Source of the DNA: JAFAZJ01 sp050183765
Lineage (GTDB): Bacteria; Pseudomonadota; Alphaproteobacteria; Reyranellales; Reyranellaceae
NCBI GenBank assembly: GCA_050183765.1
Contig: JBFXAZ010000031.1
Location: 1 to 51,983 of the forward strand
Direction of reading: 5' to 3'
Length of the DNA: 51,983 bases
Shown here piece by piece: positions 8,315 to 15,776 of the stretch; position 1 is the stretch's first letter, and the number at the start of each line of letters is the position of its first letter. The notes under the pieces were generated by a model, which was not told the DNA's origin, made no database searches, and saw only the letters and a list, made by a program, of their open reading frames with translations. The position numbers and the translations under genes were made by a program.

Positions 8315-10063
8315 CTACCAGCCCAGCGCGTAACACGGCCGGCGCGGATCGGCGGCGCCGATGTGCAGGCCTTTCTTCGCGTCGGCCTCGATGATGCACA
8401 CGGCGCCGGCACGCCAGGTGCCGTCCTGCCATTCGTCGACATCGTGGCCGAGCTGGCGCAACGGGCCCATCGCGGCCTTCGCCAGCCGTGCCTCGAGCAT
8501 CAGCTTGCCCGGCAGGTAGGTGTGCGGCTCGAAGGAGTCGGGGAAGCTGAAGCTCGCCAGCCGCGGCGCCTCGACCGATTCCTGCAGGGTCATGCCGAAG
8601 ACAGTGCGGTTCAGGAACACCTGCAGCATCGCCTGGCTCTGCACGTCGCCGCCCGGCGTGCCGAAGGGCATCGCCTCGCCGTTGGGTCCGATGGCGATGG
8701 CGGGGTTGGGGGTGAGGCGCGGGCGCTTGCCGGGCACGGCGGCCGAGGGATGCTTCGGGTCGCCCCAGGATTGCGAGCCGCGCGAGGACGGCACAAGGCC
8801 GGTGCCCGGCACCATGGGCGAGGAGTTCGACACGTCGCTGGGCGTCGCCGAGAACACGTTGCCCCAGCGATCGGTGACGCAGGCGTAGCTGGTGTCGAGC
8901 GGCAGCTGCGGATCGCCCCTGGACGGCATCGGCCGCGGATAGCCCTCGATCGCGCCGCCCGGCGGCATCTCCTGCCACGCCTCGTCGGGCCGGATCATGC
9001 GCCGGCGCTCGGCGGCGTAGTCGGCCGACAGCAGACGCTCGATCGGCACGTCGATGAAGCGCGGATCGCCGTAGAAGCGCTCGCGGTCGGCGAAGGCGAG
9101 CTTGAGCGCCTCGGTGACGCTGTGCAGGTAGGCGGTGCTGTTGTGGCCCATCTCCTTCAGCGAGTCGGGGTCGAGCAGCGACAGCGCCTGCAGCAGCGCC
9201 GGGCCCTGGCACCACGGGCCGCAGGTATAGACCGTGTGCCGGTCGAACTTCAGCGACACCGGCGCCTCGACGGTGCTGCGGTAGCCGGCGAGATCCTCCA
9301 TGCGCAGCAGCCCGCCATTCTCCTCGTGGTACCGCGTGATGGCGCGCGCGATATCGCCTTCGTAGAACGCCGCGCGGGCCGCCTTCAGTCCGGCGATCCG
9401 GCCGGCATTGACCGCAGCCTTGTGCTCCTCGTCGGCCATGAAGCGCAGGGTGCGCGCGAGGTCGCGCTGCGCGAAGACCTCGCCCGCCTTCGGCGGCGCG
9501 CCCCCGGGCAGATAGACCGCGGCATTGGCCGGCCACTCGGCATAGTCCTTGGCGAAGGTCGCGATGTAGTCGGCCATCAGCGGATACATCACGAAGCCCT
9601 CGGCGAGACGGATCGCCGAGGTCGCGACCTCGCCGAAGCTCATCGTGCCGTAGCGCTCCAGCGCCAGCAGCCAGGCATCGGGCGCGGCGGGAATGATCTG
9701 GCGCAGGATGCCGCGCGGCACATGCCCGCCGTGCTCGCGTGCGAACAGCATCGGATCGAGCGCCTTCGGCCACCAGCCCAGCCCGGAGATCGTCACCACC
9801 TCGCCGGTCTCGCCCAGCCTAATCATGATCGGCGCCACGCCGGCGACGTTCACCAGATCGCTCTGCACCACGGCCAGTGTCAGACCGGCCGCGACACCGG
9901 CGTCGATGGCGTTGCCGCCCTCTTCCAGCACATGGAACGCGGCCAGCGCGGCGAGGTAATGACCCGCCGACACCATGTGACGCATGCCGGCGATGTCGGG
10001 ACGGCCCGCGACCATGCCGCGACCGGCCGTGGGGGTGAGCGAAAAGTTCGTCGGTGCGTTCAT
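8315..10063 (-). CDS. Gamma-glutamyltransferase-family Ntn hydrolase
   Basis: A 582-residue protein of the gamma-glutamyltranspeptidase family, which self-cleaves to expose an N-terminal threonine nucleophile. The likely cleavage site is Asp390/Thr391 in LDTSYACVTDRWGNVFSATP, corresponding to the family's TTHFSVVD-like segment. Further family signatures are AGHYLAALAAFHVLEEGGNAIDA near the N-terminus, PRLTPNPAIAI and the FGTPGGDVQSQAMLQVF region near 470-490. There is no signal peptide, unlike E. coli Ggt, so it may act in the cytoplasm. The nucleophile context (TSY rather than TTH) suggests a divergent subgroup, possibly an amidase or acylase rather than a classical glutathione enzyme. Last gene of a likely DUF2239-hydrolase-Ggt unit. 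Confidence 0.88.
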   Translation of the reverse strand: MNAPTNFSLTPTAGRGMVAGRPDIAGMRHMVSAGHYLAALAAFHVLEEGGNAIDAGVAAGLTLAVVQSDLVNVAGVAPIMIRLGETGEVVTISGLGWWPKALDPMLFAREHGGHVPRGILRQIIPAAPDAWLLALERYGTMSFGEVATSAIRLAEGFVMYPLMADYIATFAKDYAEWPANAAVYLPGGAPPKAGEVFAQRDLARTLRFMADEEHKAAVNAGRIAGLKAARAAFYEGDIARAITRYHEENGGLLRMEDLAGYRSTVEAPVSLKFDRHTVYTCGPWCQGPALLQALSLLDPDSLKEMGHNSTAYLHSVTEALKLAFADRERFYGDPRFIDVPIERLLSADYAAERRRMIRPDEAWQEMPPGGAIEGYPRPMPSRGDPQLPLDTSYACVTDRWGNVFSATPSDVSNSSPMVPGTGLVPSSRGSQSWGDPKHPSAAVPGKRPRLTPNPAIAIGPNGEAMPFGTPGGDVQSQAMLQVFLNRTVFGMTLQESVEAPRLASFSFPDSFEPHTYLPGKLMLEARLAKAAMGPLRQLGHDVDEWQDGTWRAGAVCIIEADAKKGLHIGAADPRRPCYALGW

Positions 10064-10095
10064 GGCGGGTCGCCCTCCGGCTTGGGCCGATTCCG

Positions 10096-10944
10096 CTATC
10101 CTTTCAGAAATTCACGCGTCGCGGCGAGAAACTCTTCGGGAGCGTCCAGCGGCACGCCGTGACCCGCATTGGCGACGACAGCGAGGCGCGCATCGGGGAC
10201 TGTCCGCACCATCCGCTCGGCGATCTCGGGCGACAGGATGTCGGACAGGCCGCCGCGAATGATCTGCGTCGGCACCTGGATGTTGGCGCAGGATCGCCAG
10301 CCCGTCCCGGCGTCGCGCCGCCTCAGATTGGACGGCGTGCGCAGGGCGCGGTCGTAGCGATAGGTCCAGCGCCCGTCCTCGGTGCGCATCAGGCTGTTGT
10401 CGGAGCGGTGCCGGTGATGCGCTTCGGGCGGCAGCGAATTGGCGGCGCGCGCGATCGCGAACGCCTCGTCGCGGCTGGCGAAGACGTCGCCGGCGCGCAC
10501 GCCGGACTGGATGCGCTGCGAGCCGGACTCGACGATCTCCGGACCGATATCGACGATGACACAGGCGGCCAAGGCTTGCGGCCGTCGCCCGGCGTACTCC
10601 ATCGCCACCATGCCGCCCATCGAGAGACCCAGCAGCGTGAACGCCCGCAGATCGAGCGCCCGCACGAAGGCCTCGAGGTCGTCGGCCATGTCGTCGATGC
10701 CGTACCGGTCGGCGGGCGCCCAGGCGCTCTCACCATGGCCGCGCTGGTCGAGGGCGAGCACGCGGTAGCGATCGGTCATCGCCGCGGCAAAGGCATCCCA
10801 GGATCGCGCGTGGCTGGTGTAGCCGTGCAGCAGCACAAGGTCGCGCGCGCCGGCTCGCGTCGACGGCCAGTCGCGGAAATGAAAGCGCAGGCCGCGCATC
10901 TCGATCAGTTCGTCGCGCACGGTGTCGCCGATGGTGGGGTTCAT
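10096..10944 (-). CDS. Alpha/beta hydrolase
   Basis: A 282-residue alpha/beta-hydrolase fold protein. The nucleophile elbow is GLSMGG with Ser108, the oxyanion HG motif is VLLHGYTSHARSWD, the acid is probably in GGLSDILSP and the catalytic His is in ANAGHGVPLDAPEEF near the C-terminus. It resembles the generic hydrolase/C-C hydrolase/lactonase group. The ATG at 10944 overlaps the stop of the DUF2239 gene (ATGA), which supports this start over a longer frame reaching 11226. Substrate unknown. Confidence 0.87.
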   Translation of the reverse strand: MNPTIGDTVRDELIEMRGLRFHFRDWPSTRAGARDLVLLHGYTSHARSWDAFAAAMTDRYRVLALDQRGHGESAWAPADRYGIDDMADDLEAFVRALDLRAFTLLGLSMGGMVAMEYAGRRPQALAACVIVDIGPEIVESGSQRIQSGVRAGDVFASRDEAFAIARAANSLPPEAHHRHRSDNSLMRTEDGRWTYRYDRALRTPSNLRRRDAGTGWRSCANIQVPTQIIRGGLSDILSPEIAERMVRTVPDARLAVVANAGHGVPLDAPEEFLAATREFLKG

Positions 10945-11576
10945 GGGTCGGTCCTCGTCATGCCATCGGCCAGGAGCGCCTGGGCGTGGGATCGGACGTC
11001 GGGCGGCCAGCCGAGGGTAAGCGCGGCGAAGCGGTCGCGATCCCCGGCGAACAGGGCGCGGATCGCCTCCTCGAAGCCAGGGAGATCGCCGGCCATCGCC
11101 GACAGGAAGGTGTACGCCGCGGTCTGCGCGGCCCTTTCGCGGCCGCGGCCACCATCGGCGCGGCGCGCCTGGTCGACCAGCCGGCGCAGGGCCTGGGACG
11201 CGCCGCCCGGCTGCTGGGTGAGCCATTCCCAGTGTCGCGGCAGCAGCGTCACCTCGCGCGCCACCACGCCTAGCCTCGGGCGACCGCGTCCTCGCGTGGC
11301 ACTCCCGTCGCCCCCGTCGGGCCGGTCGAGCGGCCGGTCACGGCGATCCGCGACCCTGGCGCTCTCGGTCAGGCGGCCAACGATGTCCGCGGTCGAGCCG
11401 CGCAGGTCGAGGTCCACGACCCTGCCCGTGGCGTCGTCGAACGTGAGGAAGGATGTCGCGGCAGGACTGTCGTCCATCGCCGCCTTCACCGCGAGCGCGA
11501 CGTCGATCAACGGGCCGCGGGCGATACGGCGCGTTCCCTGGAAGGCGGTGCATGGCCTGAAGAGAAGGTCGGGCAT
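10941..11576 (-). CDS. DUF2239 family protein
   Basis: A 211-residue protein matching DUF2239 by several conserved blocks: CTAFQGTRRIARGPL near the start, SFLTFDDATGRVVDLDLRG, then RGRPRLGVVAREVTLLPRHW and WLTQQPGGASQALRRLVDQA. The central segment resembles a short DNA-binding helix (PGGASQALRRLVDQARR), so a regulatory role is plausible but unproven. It is the first gene of a minus-strand unit with an alpha/beta hydrolase and a Ggt-like enzyme. A direct repeat (11595-11642) lies just upstream and is a candidate operator. Confidence 0.82.
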   Translation of the reverse strand: MPDLLFRPCTAFQGTRRIARGPLIDVALAVKAAMDDSPAATSFLTFDDATGRVVDLDLRGSTADIVGRLTESARVADRRDRPLDRPDGGDGSATRGRGRPRLGVVAREVTLLPRHWEWLTQQPGGASQALRRLVDQARRADGGRGRERAAQTAAYTFLSAMAGDLPGFEEAIRALFAGDRDRFAALTLGWPPDVRSHAQALLADGMTRTDP

Positions 11577-11594
11577 GGGATGCTGATATGCGAT

Positions 11595-11642
11595 TATTAC
11601 CCGGATTTAAATCTGGATGTCAATATTACCCGGGTGTAAATC
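11595..11642. promoter_or_regulatory. Direct-repeat candidate operator between divergent genes
   Basis: Two 19-base copies, at 11595-11613 and 11624-11642, share 17 of 19 bases (TATTACCCGG then two variable bases then TAAATC; the second has the palindromic core ACCCGGGT). They are 29 bases apart, about three helical turns, in the AT-rich gap between the divergent DUF2239 gene (starts 11576) and GIY-YIG-like gene (starts 11670). The repeat is seen directly. The cognate regulator is unknown, though DUF2239 itself is a candidate. Confidence 0.6.
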
Positions 11643-11669
11643 ACCTCCAGGCAACAGGGATGATTCATC

Positions 11670-12005
11670 GTGAAGCATGAAGACAGGAAAGCGGCCATCG
11701 CGGCCTACAAGGAGCGCAAGGTCGCCGCCGGCGTCTTCGTCGTCCGCTGCGCGGCGACCGGCCAACGATGGGCGGGATGCGCGCCGGATCTCGCGACGAT
11801 CTGGAACCGCCTGTCCTTCAGCCTGCGCCAGGGCGGCGAGCGCCATCCCTCGCTGCAGACGGCCTGGCGGGACCACGGCGCCGACAGCTTCAGCTTCGAC
11901 ATCGTCGAACGCGTCGACGCCGAGGAGCTGACCTACGGACGCGACCAGGTCCTGCGCGATCGACGCGACCGTTGGTGCGAGAGCCTGCGCGCCGAGGCGA
12001 TCTGA
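11670..12005 (+). CDS. GIY-YIG nuclease-like small protein
   Basis: A 111-residue protein starting with GTG at 11670. AAGVFVVRCAATGQRWAGCA (residues 19-38) looks like a degenerate GIY...YIG pair, followed by NRLSFSLRQGGERHPSLQTAW with an Arg at the usual catalytic position, and a GADSFSFDIVERVD block common in the small GIY-YIG proteins of rhizobia. The tyrosines of both signature triplets are replaced, so nuclease activity is doubtful; such proteins may be regulatory or inactive. It is divergent from DUF2239 across a direct repeat, which suggests shared control. Confidence 0.68.
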   Translation: MKHEDRKAAIAAYKERKVAAGVFVVRCAATGQRWAGCAPDLATIWNRLSFSLRQGGERHPSLQTAWRDHGADSFSFDIVERVDAEELTYGRDQVLRDRRDRWCESLRAEAI

Positions 12006-12099
12006 AAAAGCGGCGGCAGGTCGCGGGATTGGCGCTTCCGGTCGCCGCCGATATCGGCCTATCCTTGTGCGCCGCAGCATGGGCTAGGTCGGGGAAGCC

Positions 12100-12801
12100 A
12101 TGGTCAACAAGGTCTACAAGGACGCCAAGTCGGCCCTCGATGGGCTGCTGCGCGACGGAATCACCGTGCTCGCCGGCGGCTTCGGCCTGTGCGGCATCCC
12201 CGAGAAGCTGATCGCCGCGATCAAGGAGTCCGGCGTCAAGGGCCTGACCTGCGTCAGCAACAACGCCGGCGTCGACGGCTTTGGGCTGGGCCTGCTGCTG
12301 GAGACGAGGCAGATCTCCAAGATGATCTCGTCCTATGTCGGCGAGAACAAGCTCTTCGCCCAGCAATACCTCTCCGGCGAGCTGCAGCTCGAGTTCAACC
12401 CGCAGGGCACCCTGGCCGAGCGCATCCGCGCCGGCGGCGCCGGCATCCCGGCCTTCTTCACCAAGACCGGCGTCGGCACCCTGGTGTCGGAGGGCAAGGA
12501 GATCCGCGAGTTCGACGGCGAGCGCTACGTGATGGAGCGCGGCATCGTCGGCGACCTTGCCATCGTCAAGGCGTGGAAGGGCGACACATCAGGCAACCTG
12601 ATCTATCGAAAGACGGCCAGGAACTTCAATCCGATGATGGCCACCGCCGCCAGGGTCACGGTCGCCGAGGTCGAGCAGCTGGTGCCCGCCGGCACGCTCG
12701 ATCCCGACCACATCCACACGCCCGGCATCTTCGTGAAGCGCATCATCGACGGCTCGCCGCACGAGAAGCGCATCGAGCAGCGCACGATCCGCAAGGCTTA
12801 A
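12100..12801 (+). CDS. scoA: 3-oxoacid CoA-transferase subunit A
   Basis: A 233-residue alpha subunit of a succinyl-CoA:3-oxoacid CoA-transferase (SCOT). LAGGFGLCGIPEKLI near residues 25-39 is the CoA-binding glycine-rich signature of the family, and GIVGDLAIVKAWKGDTSGNL and HTPGIFVKRI are conserved alpha-subunit blocks. Together with subunit B, 11 bases downstream, it would move CoA from succinyl-CoA to acetoacetate or another 3-oxoacid, allowing use of ketone bodies or polyhydroxybutyrate products. Length is normal. Confidence 0.94.
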   Translation: MVNKVYKDAKSALDGLLRDGITVLAGGFGLCGIPEKLIAAIKESGVKGLTCVSNNAGVDGFGLGLLLETRQISKMISSYVGENKLFAQQYLSGELQLEFNPQGTLAERIRAGGAGIPAFFTKTGVGTLVSEGKEIREFDGERYVMERGIVGDLAIVKAWKGDTSGNLIYRKTARNFNPMMATAARVTVAEVEQLVPAGTLDPDHIHTPGIFVKRIIDGSPHEKRIEQRTIRKA

Positions 12802-12812
12802 GGAGCAATCTC

Positions 12813-13469
12813 ATGCCCTGGACCCGCGACCAGATCGCCGCCCGCGCCGCCAAGGAGCTCGAGGACGGCTTCTATGTGAATCTCGGCATCGGCATCCCGA
12901 CCCTGGTGTCGAACTACGTGCCCGAGACGATGGACGTCACGCTGCAGTCCGAGAACGGCATGATGGGCGTCGGCCCCTTCCCGCTCGAGAACGAGGTCGA
13001 CGCCGACATCATCAACGCCGGCAAGCAGACCGTCACCGAGGTCAAGGGCACGTCGTATTTCTCGTCCGCCGATTCCTTCGGGATGATCCGCGGCGGGCAC
13101 ATCGACCTGTCGATCCTGGGCGCGATGGAAGTCGCCGAGAACGGCGATCTCGCCAACTGGATGGTGCCCGGCAAGATGGTCAAGGGCATGGGCGGCGCGA
13201 TGGATCTCGTCGCCGGCGTGCGCCGCGTCGTGGTGGTGATGGAGCATGTCTCGAAGGATGGCGCCTCGAAGCTGCTCGACAAATGCTCGCTGCCGCTCAC
13301 CGGCCAGCGCGTCGTCGACATGGTGATCACCGAGCTGGGCGTCTTCAGCGTCGACAAGAAAGGCCCGGGCGGCGTGACCCTGCTCGAGCTCGCCGACGGC
13401 GTGACGGTCGACGAGGTCAAGGCCAAGACCAAGGCGAAGCTGACCATCGGCGCCAAGGTCGCCGCCTGA
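12813..13469 (+). CDS. scoB: 3-oxoacid CoA-transferase subunit B
   Basis: A 218-residue beta subunit. The catalytic glutamate that forms the CoA thioester is Glu47 in LQSENGMMGVG, and VNLGIGIPTLVSNY precedes it as usual. GGHIDLSILGAMEV, MVPGKMVKGMGGAMDLV and CSLPLTGQRVVDMVITEL are standard family blocks. An AGGAG ribosome site (12801-12805) overlaps the last base of the subunit A stop, fixing ATG at 12813. Forms a heteromer with subunit A; acts in the cytoplasm. Confidence 0.95.
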   Translation: MPWTRDQIAARAAKELEDGFYVNLGIGIPTLVSNYVPETMDVTLQSENGMMGVGPFPLENEVDADIINAGKQTVTEVKGTSYFSSADSFGMIRGGHIDLSILGAMEVAENGDLANWMVPGKMVKGMGGAMDLVAGVRRVVVVMEHVSKDGASKLLDKCSLPLTGQRVVDMVITELGVFSVDKKGPGGVTLLELADGVTVDEVKAKTKAKLTIGAKVAA

Positions 13470-13479
13470 TCGTCGGGCG

Positions 13480-13920
13480 ATGCCCGGCATCGAGACGTCG
13501 ATCGACATCGCCGCGACGCCGGCGCGCGTCTGGTCGGTGCTGACCGATTTCGCCGCCTATCCCGAGTGGAACCTGTTCATCACCCGCGTCGCCGGCATAC
13601 CCGTCGTCGGCGGACGCCTGGTGGTCACCATCCAGCCGCCCGGCCGCCGGGCGATGATGTTCCGTCCCGTGGTGCTGACGGCGACACCCGAGGTTGAACT
13701 GCGCTGGCGCGGGCGTCTGCTGATGCCCGGCCTGTTGGACGGCGAGCACGTCTTCCGCCTCAGCGCGGCCGGGGATGGCTGCCACCTGGCTCACAGCGAG
13801 GTCTTCAGCGGCCTGCTTGCGGGCCTGCTGCGCGGCACGTTTCCCGCGACACGCCGGGGGTTCGTGGCGATGAACGAAGCTCTCAAGGCCCGCGCCGAGA
13901 ACATTGCGACGCCTGCGTGA
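13480..13920 (+). CDS. SRPBCC-fold (START/polyketide-cyclase-like) protein
   Basis: A 146-residue protein with the SRPBCC pattern: an N-terminal strand (METSIDIAATPARVWSVLTDF-like, residues 4-24), YPEWNLFITRVAG, a central sheet (LVVTIQPPGRRAMMFRPVV), and a C-terminal long helix (GFVAMNEALKARAE). Such proteins bind hydrophobic ligands in a deep cavity; the ligand is unknown. It starts 10 bases after the CoA-transferase subunit B gene and is probably co-transcribed with it. Confidence 0.8.
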   Translation: MPGIETSIDIAATPARVWSVLTDFAAYPEWNLFITRVAGIPVVGGRLVVTIQPPGRRAMMFRPVVLTATPEVELRWRGRLLMPGLLDGEHVFRLSAAGDGCHLAHSEVFSGLLAGLLRGTFPATRRGFVAMNEALKARAENIATPA

Positions 13921-13940
13921 CAGTGCTTCAAAGCCACGGC

Positions 13941-13968
13941 ACCAGAGCCATGCAATTTCGGTTCTGGT
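13941..13968 (+). terminator. Weak hairpin, possible terminator after the CoA-transferase unit
   Basis: ACCAGAGCC (13941-13949) pairs with GGTTCTGGT (13960-13968) with one mismatch, around a 10-base loop. The following bases (TCCCGTTATTC) are only modestly T-rich, so termination would be weak. Confidence 0.35.
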
Positions 13969-14000
13969 TCCCGTTATTCACATAGCGTAGACGGTTGCGG

Positions 14001-14957
14001 GTGAGCCTTGTCACCCAGACTGATCCCGCCGCCCCCGCCGTCCGTCCGCCGCTGCCCGTCATCGGCCCGCTGGCCGCCTCGATCCGTGCCCTGCCGGGCA
14101 ATCTGCGCGGCGCGCTGTGGCTGGTGCTGGCGACCACCGTCTTCACCCTGATCGGCGTCTTCATCCGCAAGGCCGCCCAGGGCCTCGACAGCATCGAGGT
14201 TTCCTTCTTCCGCAGCTGCATCGGCCTGGTCTTCGTCGCGCCGGCGCTGCTGCGCGCGCGTATCAATCCGCTGCGCACGACGCGTCTGCGCTGGCATATC
14301 GTGCGCGCCGTCTTCGGCACCTCGGCCATGACCTTGGGCTTCTACGCCGCCGCGCGTCTTCCCCTCGCCGATTCGACCTCGATCAGCTTCTCGCAGCCGC
14401 TGTTCATCATCGTGCTCGCCGCGCTGGTGATGGGCGAGACGGTGGGCTGGCGCCGCTGGGCGACGACCGCGCTGGGCTTCATCGGCGTGCTCGTGATGAT
14501 GCGGCCGGGCGCCGGCACCATCCACGTCGCCACCTTCGTCGCGTTGGCCGGATCCCTGTGCGGCGCCTGCTCGGTGATGGTGGTCAAGAAGCTCACCGCC
14601 GACGAGCGGCCGATGGCGGTGGTCGGCAGCATCGCGATCCTCTCGACGCTGTTCCTGCTCGGCCCGGCGATCATGGTGTGGCGCTGGCCGACGCCGCTGG
14701 AGTGGGTCTACGTCACCGCGATCGGCTTCTGCGCCACCATCGGCCAGTATTGCTGGGTGCGCGCCTACGCGGTCGCCGAAGCCTCGGCCCTGGCGCCCTT
14801 CGATTACGTGCGCCTGCCGCTCGCCGTCCTGCTGGGCATCTGGGTGTTCGGCGAGCATCCCTCGATCTGGACCGCGGTCGGCGCGCTGATGATCGCCTGC
14901 TCGACGCTCTACAGCGCGCGCCGCGAAGCGCGCCGGGCCAAGCGCGCCACAGCCTGA
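14001..14957 (+). CDS. EamA/RhaT-family inner-membrane transporter
   Basis: A 318-residue protein with about ten predicted membrane helices in two homologous halves. The typical EamA features are visible: an early GALWLVLATTVFTLIGVFIR helix, SISFSQPLFIIVLAALVMGE at the end of the first half and LAPFDYVRLPLAVLLGIWVFGE at the end of the second, matching the family's conserved helix-E pattern. A proline-rich cytosolic N-terminal tail precedes the first helix. Substrate unknown. The start is uncertain: GTG at 14001 is chosen, TTG at 13995 is possible, and no strong ribosome site is seen. Confidence 0.85.
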   Translation: MSLVTQTDPAAPAVRPPLPVIGPLAASIRALPGNLRGALWLVLATTVFTLIGVFIRKAAQGLDSIEVSFFRSCIGLVFVAPALLRARINPLRTTRLRWHIVRAVFGTSAMTLGFYAAARLPLADSTSISFSQPLFIIVLAALVMGETVGWRRWATTALGFIGVLVMMRPGAGTIHVATFVALAGSLCGACSVMVVKKLTADERPMAVVGSIAILSTLFLLGPAIMVWRWPTPLEWVYVTAIGFCATIGQYCWVRAYAVAEASALAPFDYVRLPLAVLLGIWVFGEHPSIWTAVGALMIACSTLYSARREARRAKRATA

Positions 14958-15118
14958 TCACAATCCGTTCGACGACAGTTCGCCGGCACTGGCGGGAACC
15001 CGACGTCCGGCGCCGCCGTTGACGAGGCGATCGCGCATTGGGGTAGGCGCTCAGGCGACTTCTCCCCGCGTTCACCCTTCAATCGTCGGCATCGGCCGGC
15101 GGGCAAGAGGAGAGTCCC

Positions 15119-15370
15119 ATGTTGAAGTCCTTGCGATTTGGCGTGATGAGCCTGCCGCTCGTGCTGGCGGTTGCCGCCTGCGGCGAAACCCCTGGCGAGC
15201 GTGCCGTGACCGGCGGCCTGATCGGCGCCGGCGGTGGCGCGGTAGTCGGCTCGGCGACGGGCATCGGCGTGGTGCCGGGCGCCGTGGTCGGCGGCCTGGG
15301 TGGCGCCGCGATCGGTGCCGCGACGACGCCGGCGCCGCGCTGCGACTACTACAACAACTACTGCCGCTAG
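15119..15370 (+). CDS. Glycine-zipper lipoprotein, copy 1
   Basis: An 83-residue protein with a signal peptide ending in the lipobox VAAC (VLAVAACGETPGE), so it should be acylated on Cys20 and anchored in a membrane. The mature part is almost entirely a glycine-zipper hydrophobic segment (GGLIGAGGGAVVGSATGIG and GAVVGGLGGAAIGAAT) and ends with an aromatic/Cys tail (CDYYNNYC). A strong ribosome site (AAGAGGAGAG) precedes ATG. It is the first of two tandem paralogues; glycine-zipper lipoproteins of this size are often induced by envelope stress, but the role here is unknown. Confidence 0.87.
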   Translation: MLKSLRFGVMSLPLVLAVAACGETPGERAVTGGLIGAGGGAVVGSATGIGVVPGAVVGGLGGAAIGAATTPAPRCDYYNNYCR

Positions 15371-15381
15371 GAGGCGCCGCC

Positions 15382-15726
15382 GTGTCGAGGTCGCTGACCG
15401 CCGCGGTGCTTGCGCTGCCGCTGGTCGCAGCGCTGGCCGCCTGCGGCGACAATCCGGGCGAACGCGCCCTGAGCGGCGCCGCGATCGGCGCCGGCGGCGG
15501 CGCGGCGCTGGGCGCCACGACGGGCCTGGGCATCGTGCCGGGTGTGGTGATCGGTGGCATCGGTGGCGCCGTGATCGGCGCGGCCACGACGCCGTCGCCG
15601 CCACCGCCGCAGGCCTACCCGCCGCCGCCCGCGAGCTATCCGGCCGCGTATCCGGAGCCTGCGGATCCCTACGGCTATCCGCCGCCGCTTCCGCGCTGCG
15701 ACGCCGGCGGCAATTACTGCTACTGA
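15382..15726 (+). CDS. Glycine-zipper lipoprotein, copy 2
   Basis: A 114-residue paralogue of the preceding gene: lipobox LAAC, the same GE/AIGAGGGAALGATTGLG glycine zipper, and a C-terminal Cys-containing tail (RCDAGGNYCY). It differs by a Pro/Tyr-rich insertion (PPPPQAYPPPPASYPAAY, about residues 72-90). The start is GTG at 15382, because AGGAGG (15369-15374) overlaps the stop of copy 1 and sits 7 bases upstream. The overlap and shared core indicate a tandem duplication with later divergence of the tail. Confidence 0.85.
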   Translation: MSRSLTAAVLALPLVAALAACGDNPGERALSGAAIGAGGGAALGATTGLGIVPGVVIGGIGGAVIGAATTPSPPPPQAYPPPPASYPAAYPEPADPYGYPPPLPRCDAGGNYCY

Positions 15727-15744
15727 TCGGCAACGATCGGCGAG

Positions 15745-15776
15745 ACGCCCCCGCTTGGTGCGGGGGCGTTTTCGTT
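15745..15776 (+). terminator. Rho-independent terminator after the lipoprotein pair
   Basis: A perfect 10-base stem, ACGCCCCCGC (15745-15754) with GCGGGGGCGT (15760-15769), a TTGGT loop, then TTTCGTTT. It terminates the plus-strand lipoprotein transcript 18 bases after the second stop and just before the stop of the convergent rmuC gene (15777). Confidence 0.92.

Noticed and set aside
8363..10162. 599-codon plus-strand frame opposite the Ggt-like gene
   Set aside because: No domain, composition of a complementary-strand shadow; Ggt signatures are clear on the minus strand.
10953..11226. Extended start for the alpha/beta hydrolase up to 11226
   Set aside because: The extra N-terminal part is Arg/Pro-rich and overlaps DUF2239 coding sequence; the ATGA overlap supports 10944.
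12006..12060. GC-rich hairpin after the GIY-YIG-like gene as terminator
   Set aside because: Pairing is interrupted and there is no T-run.
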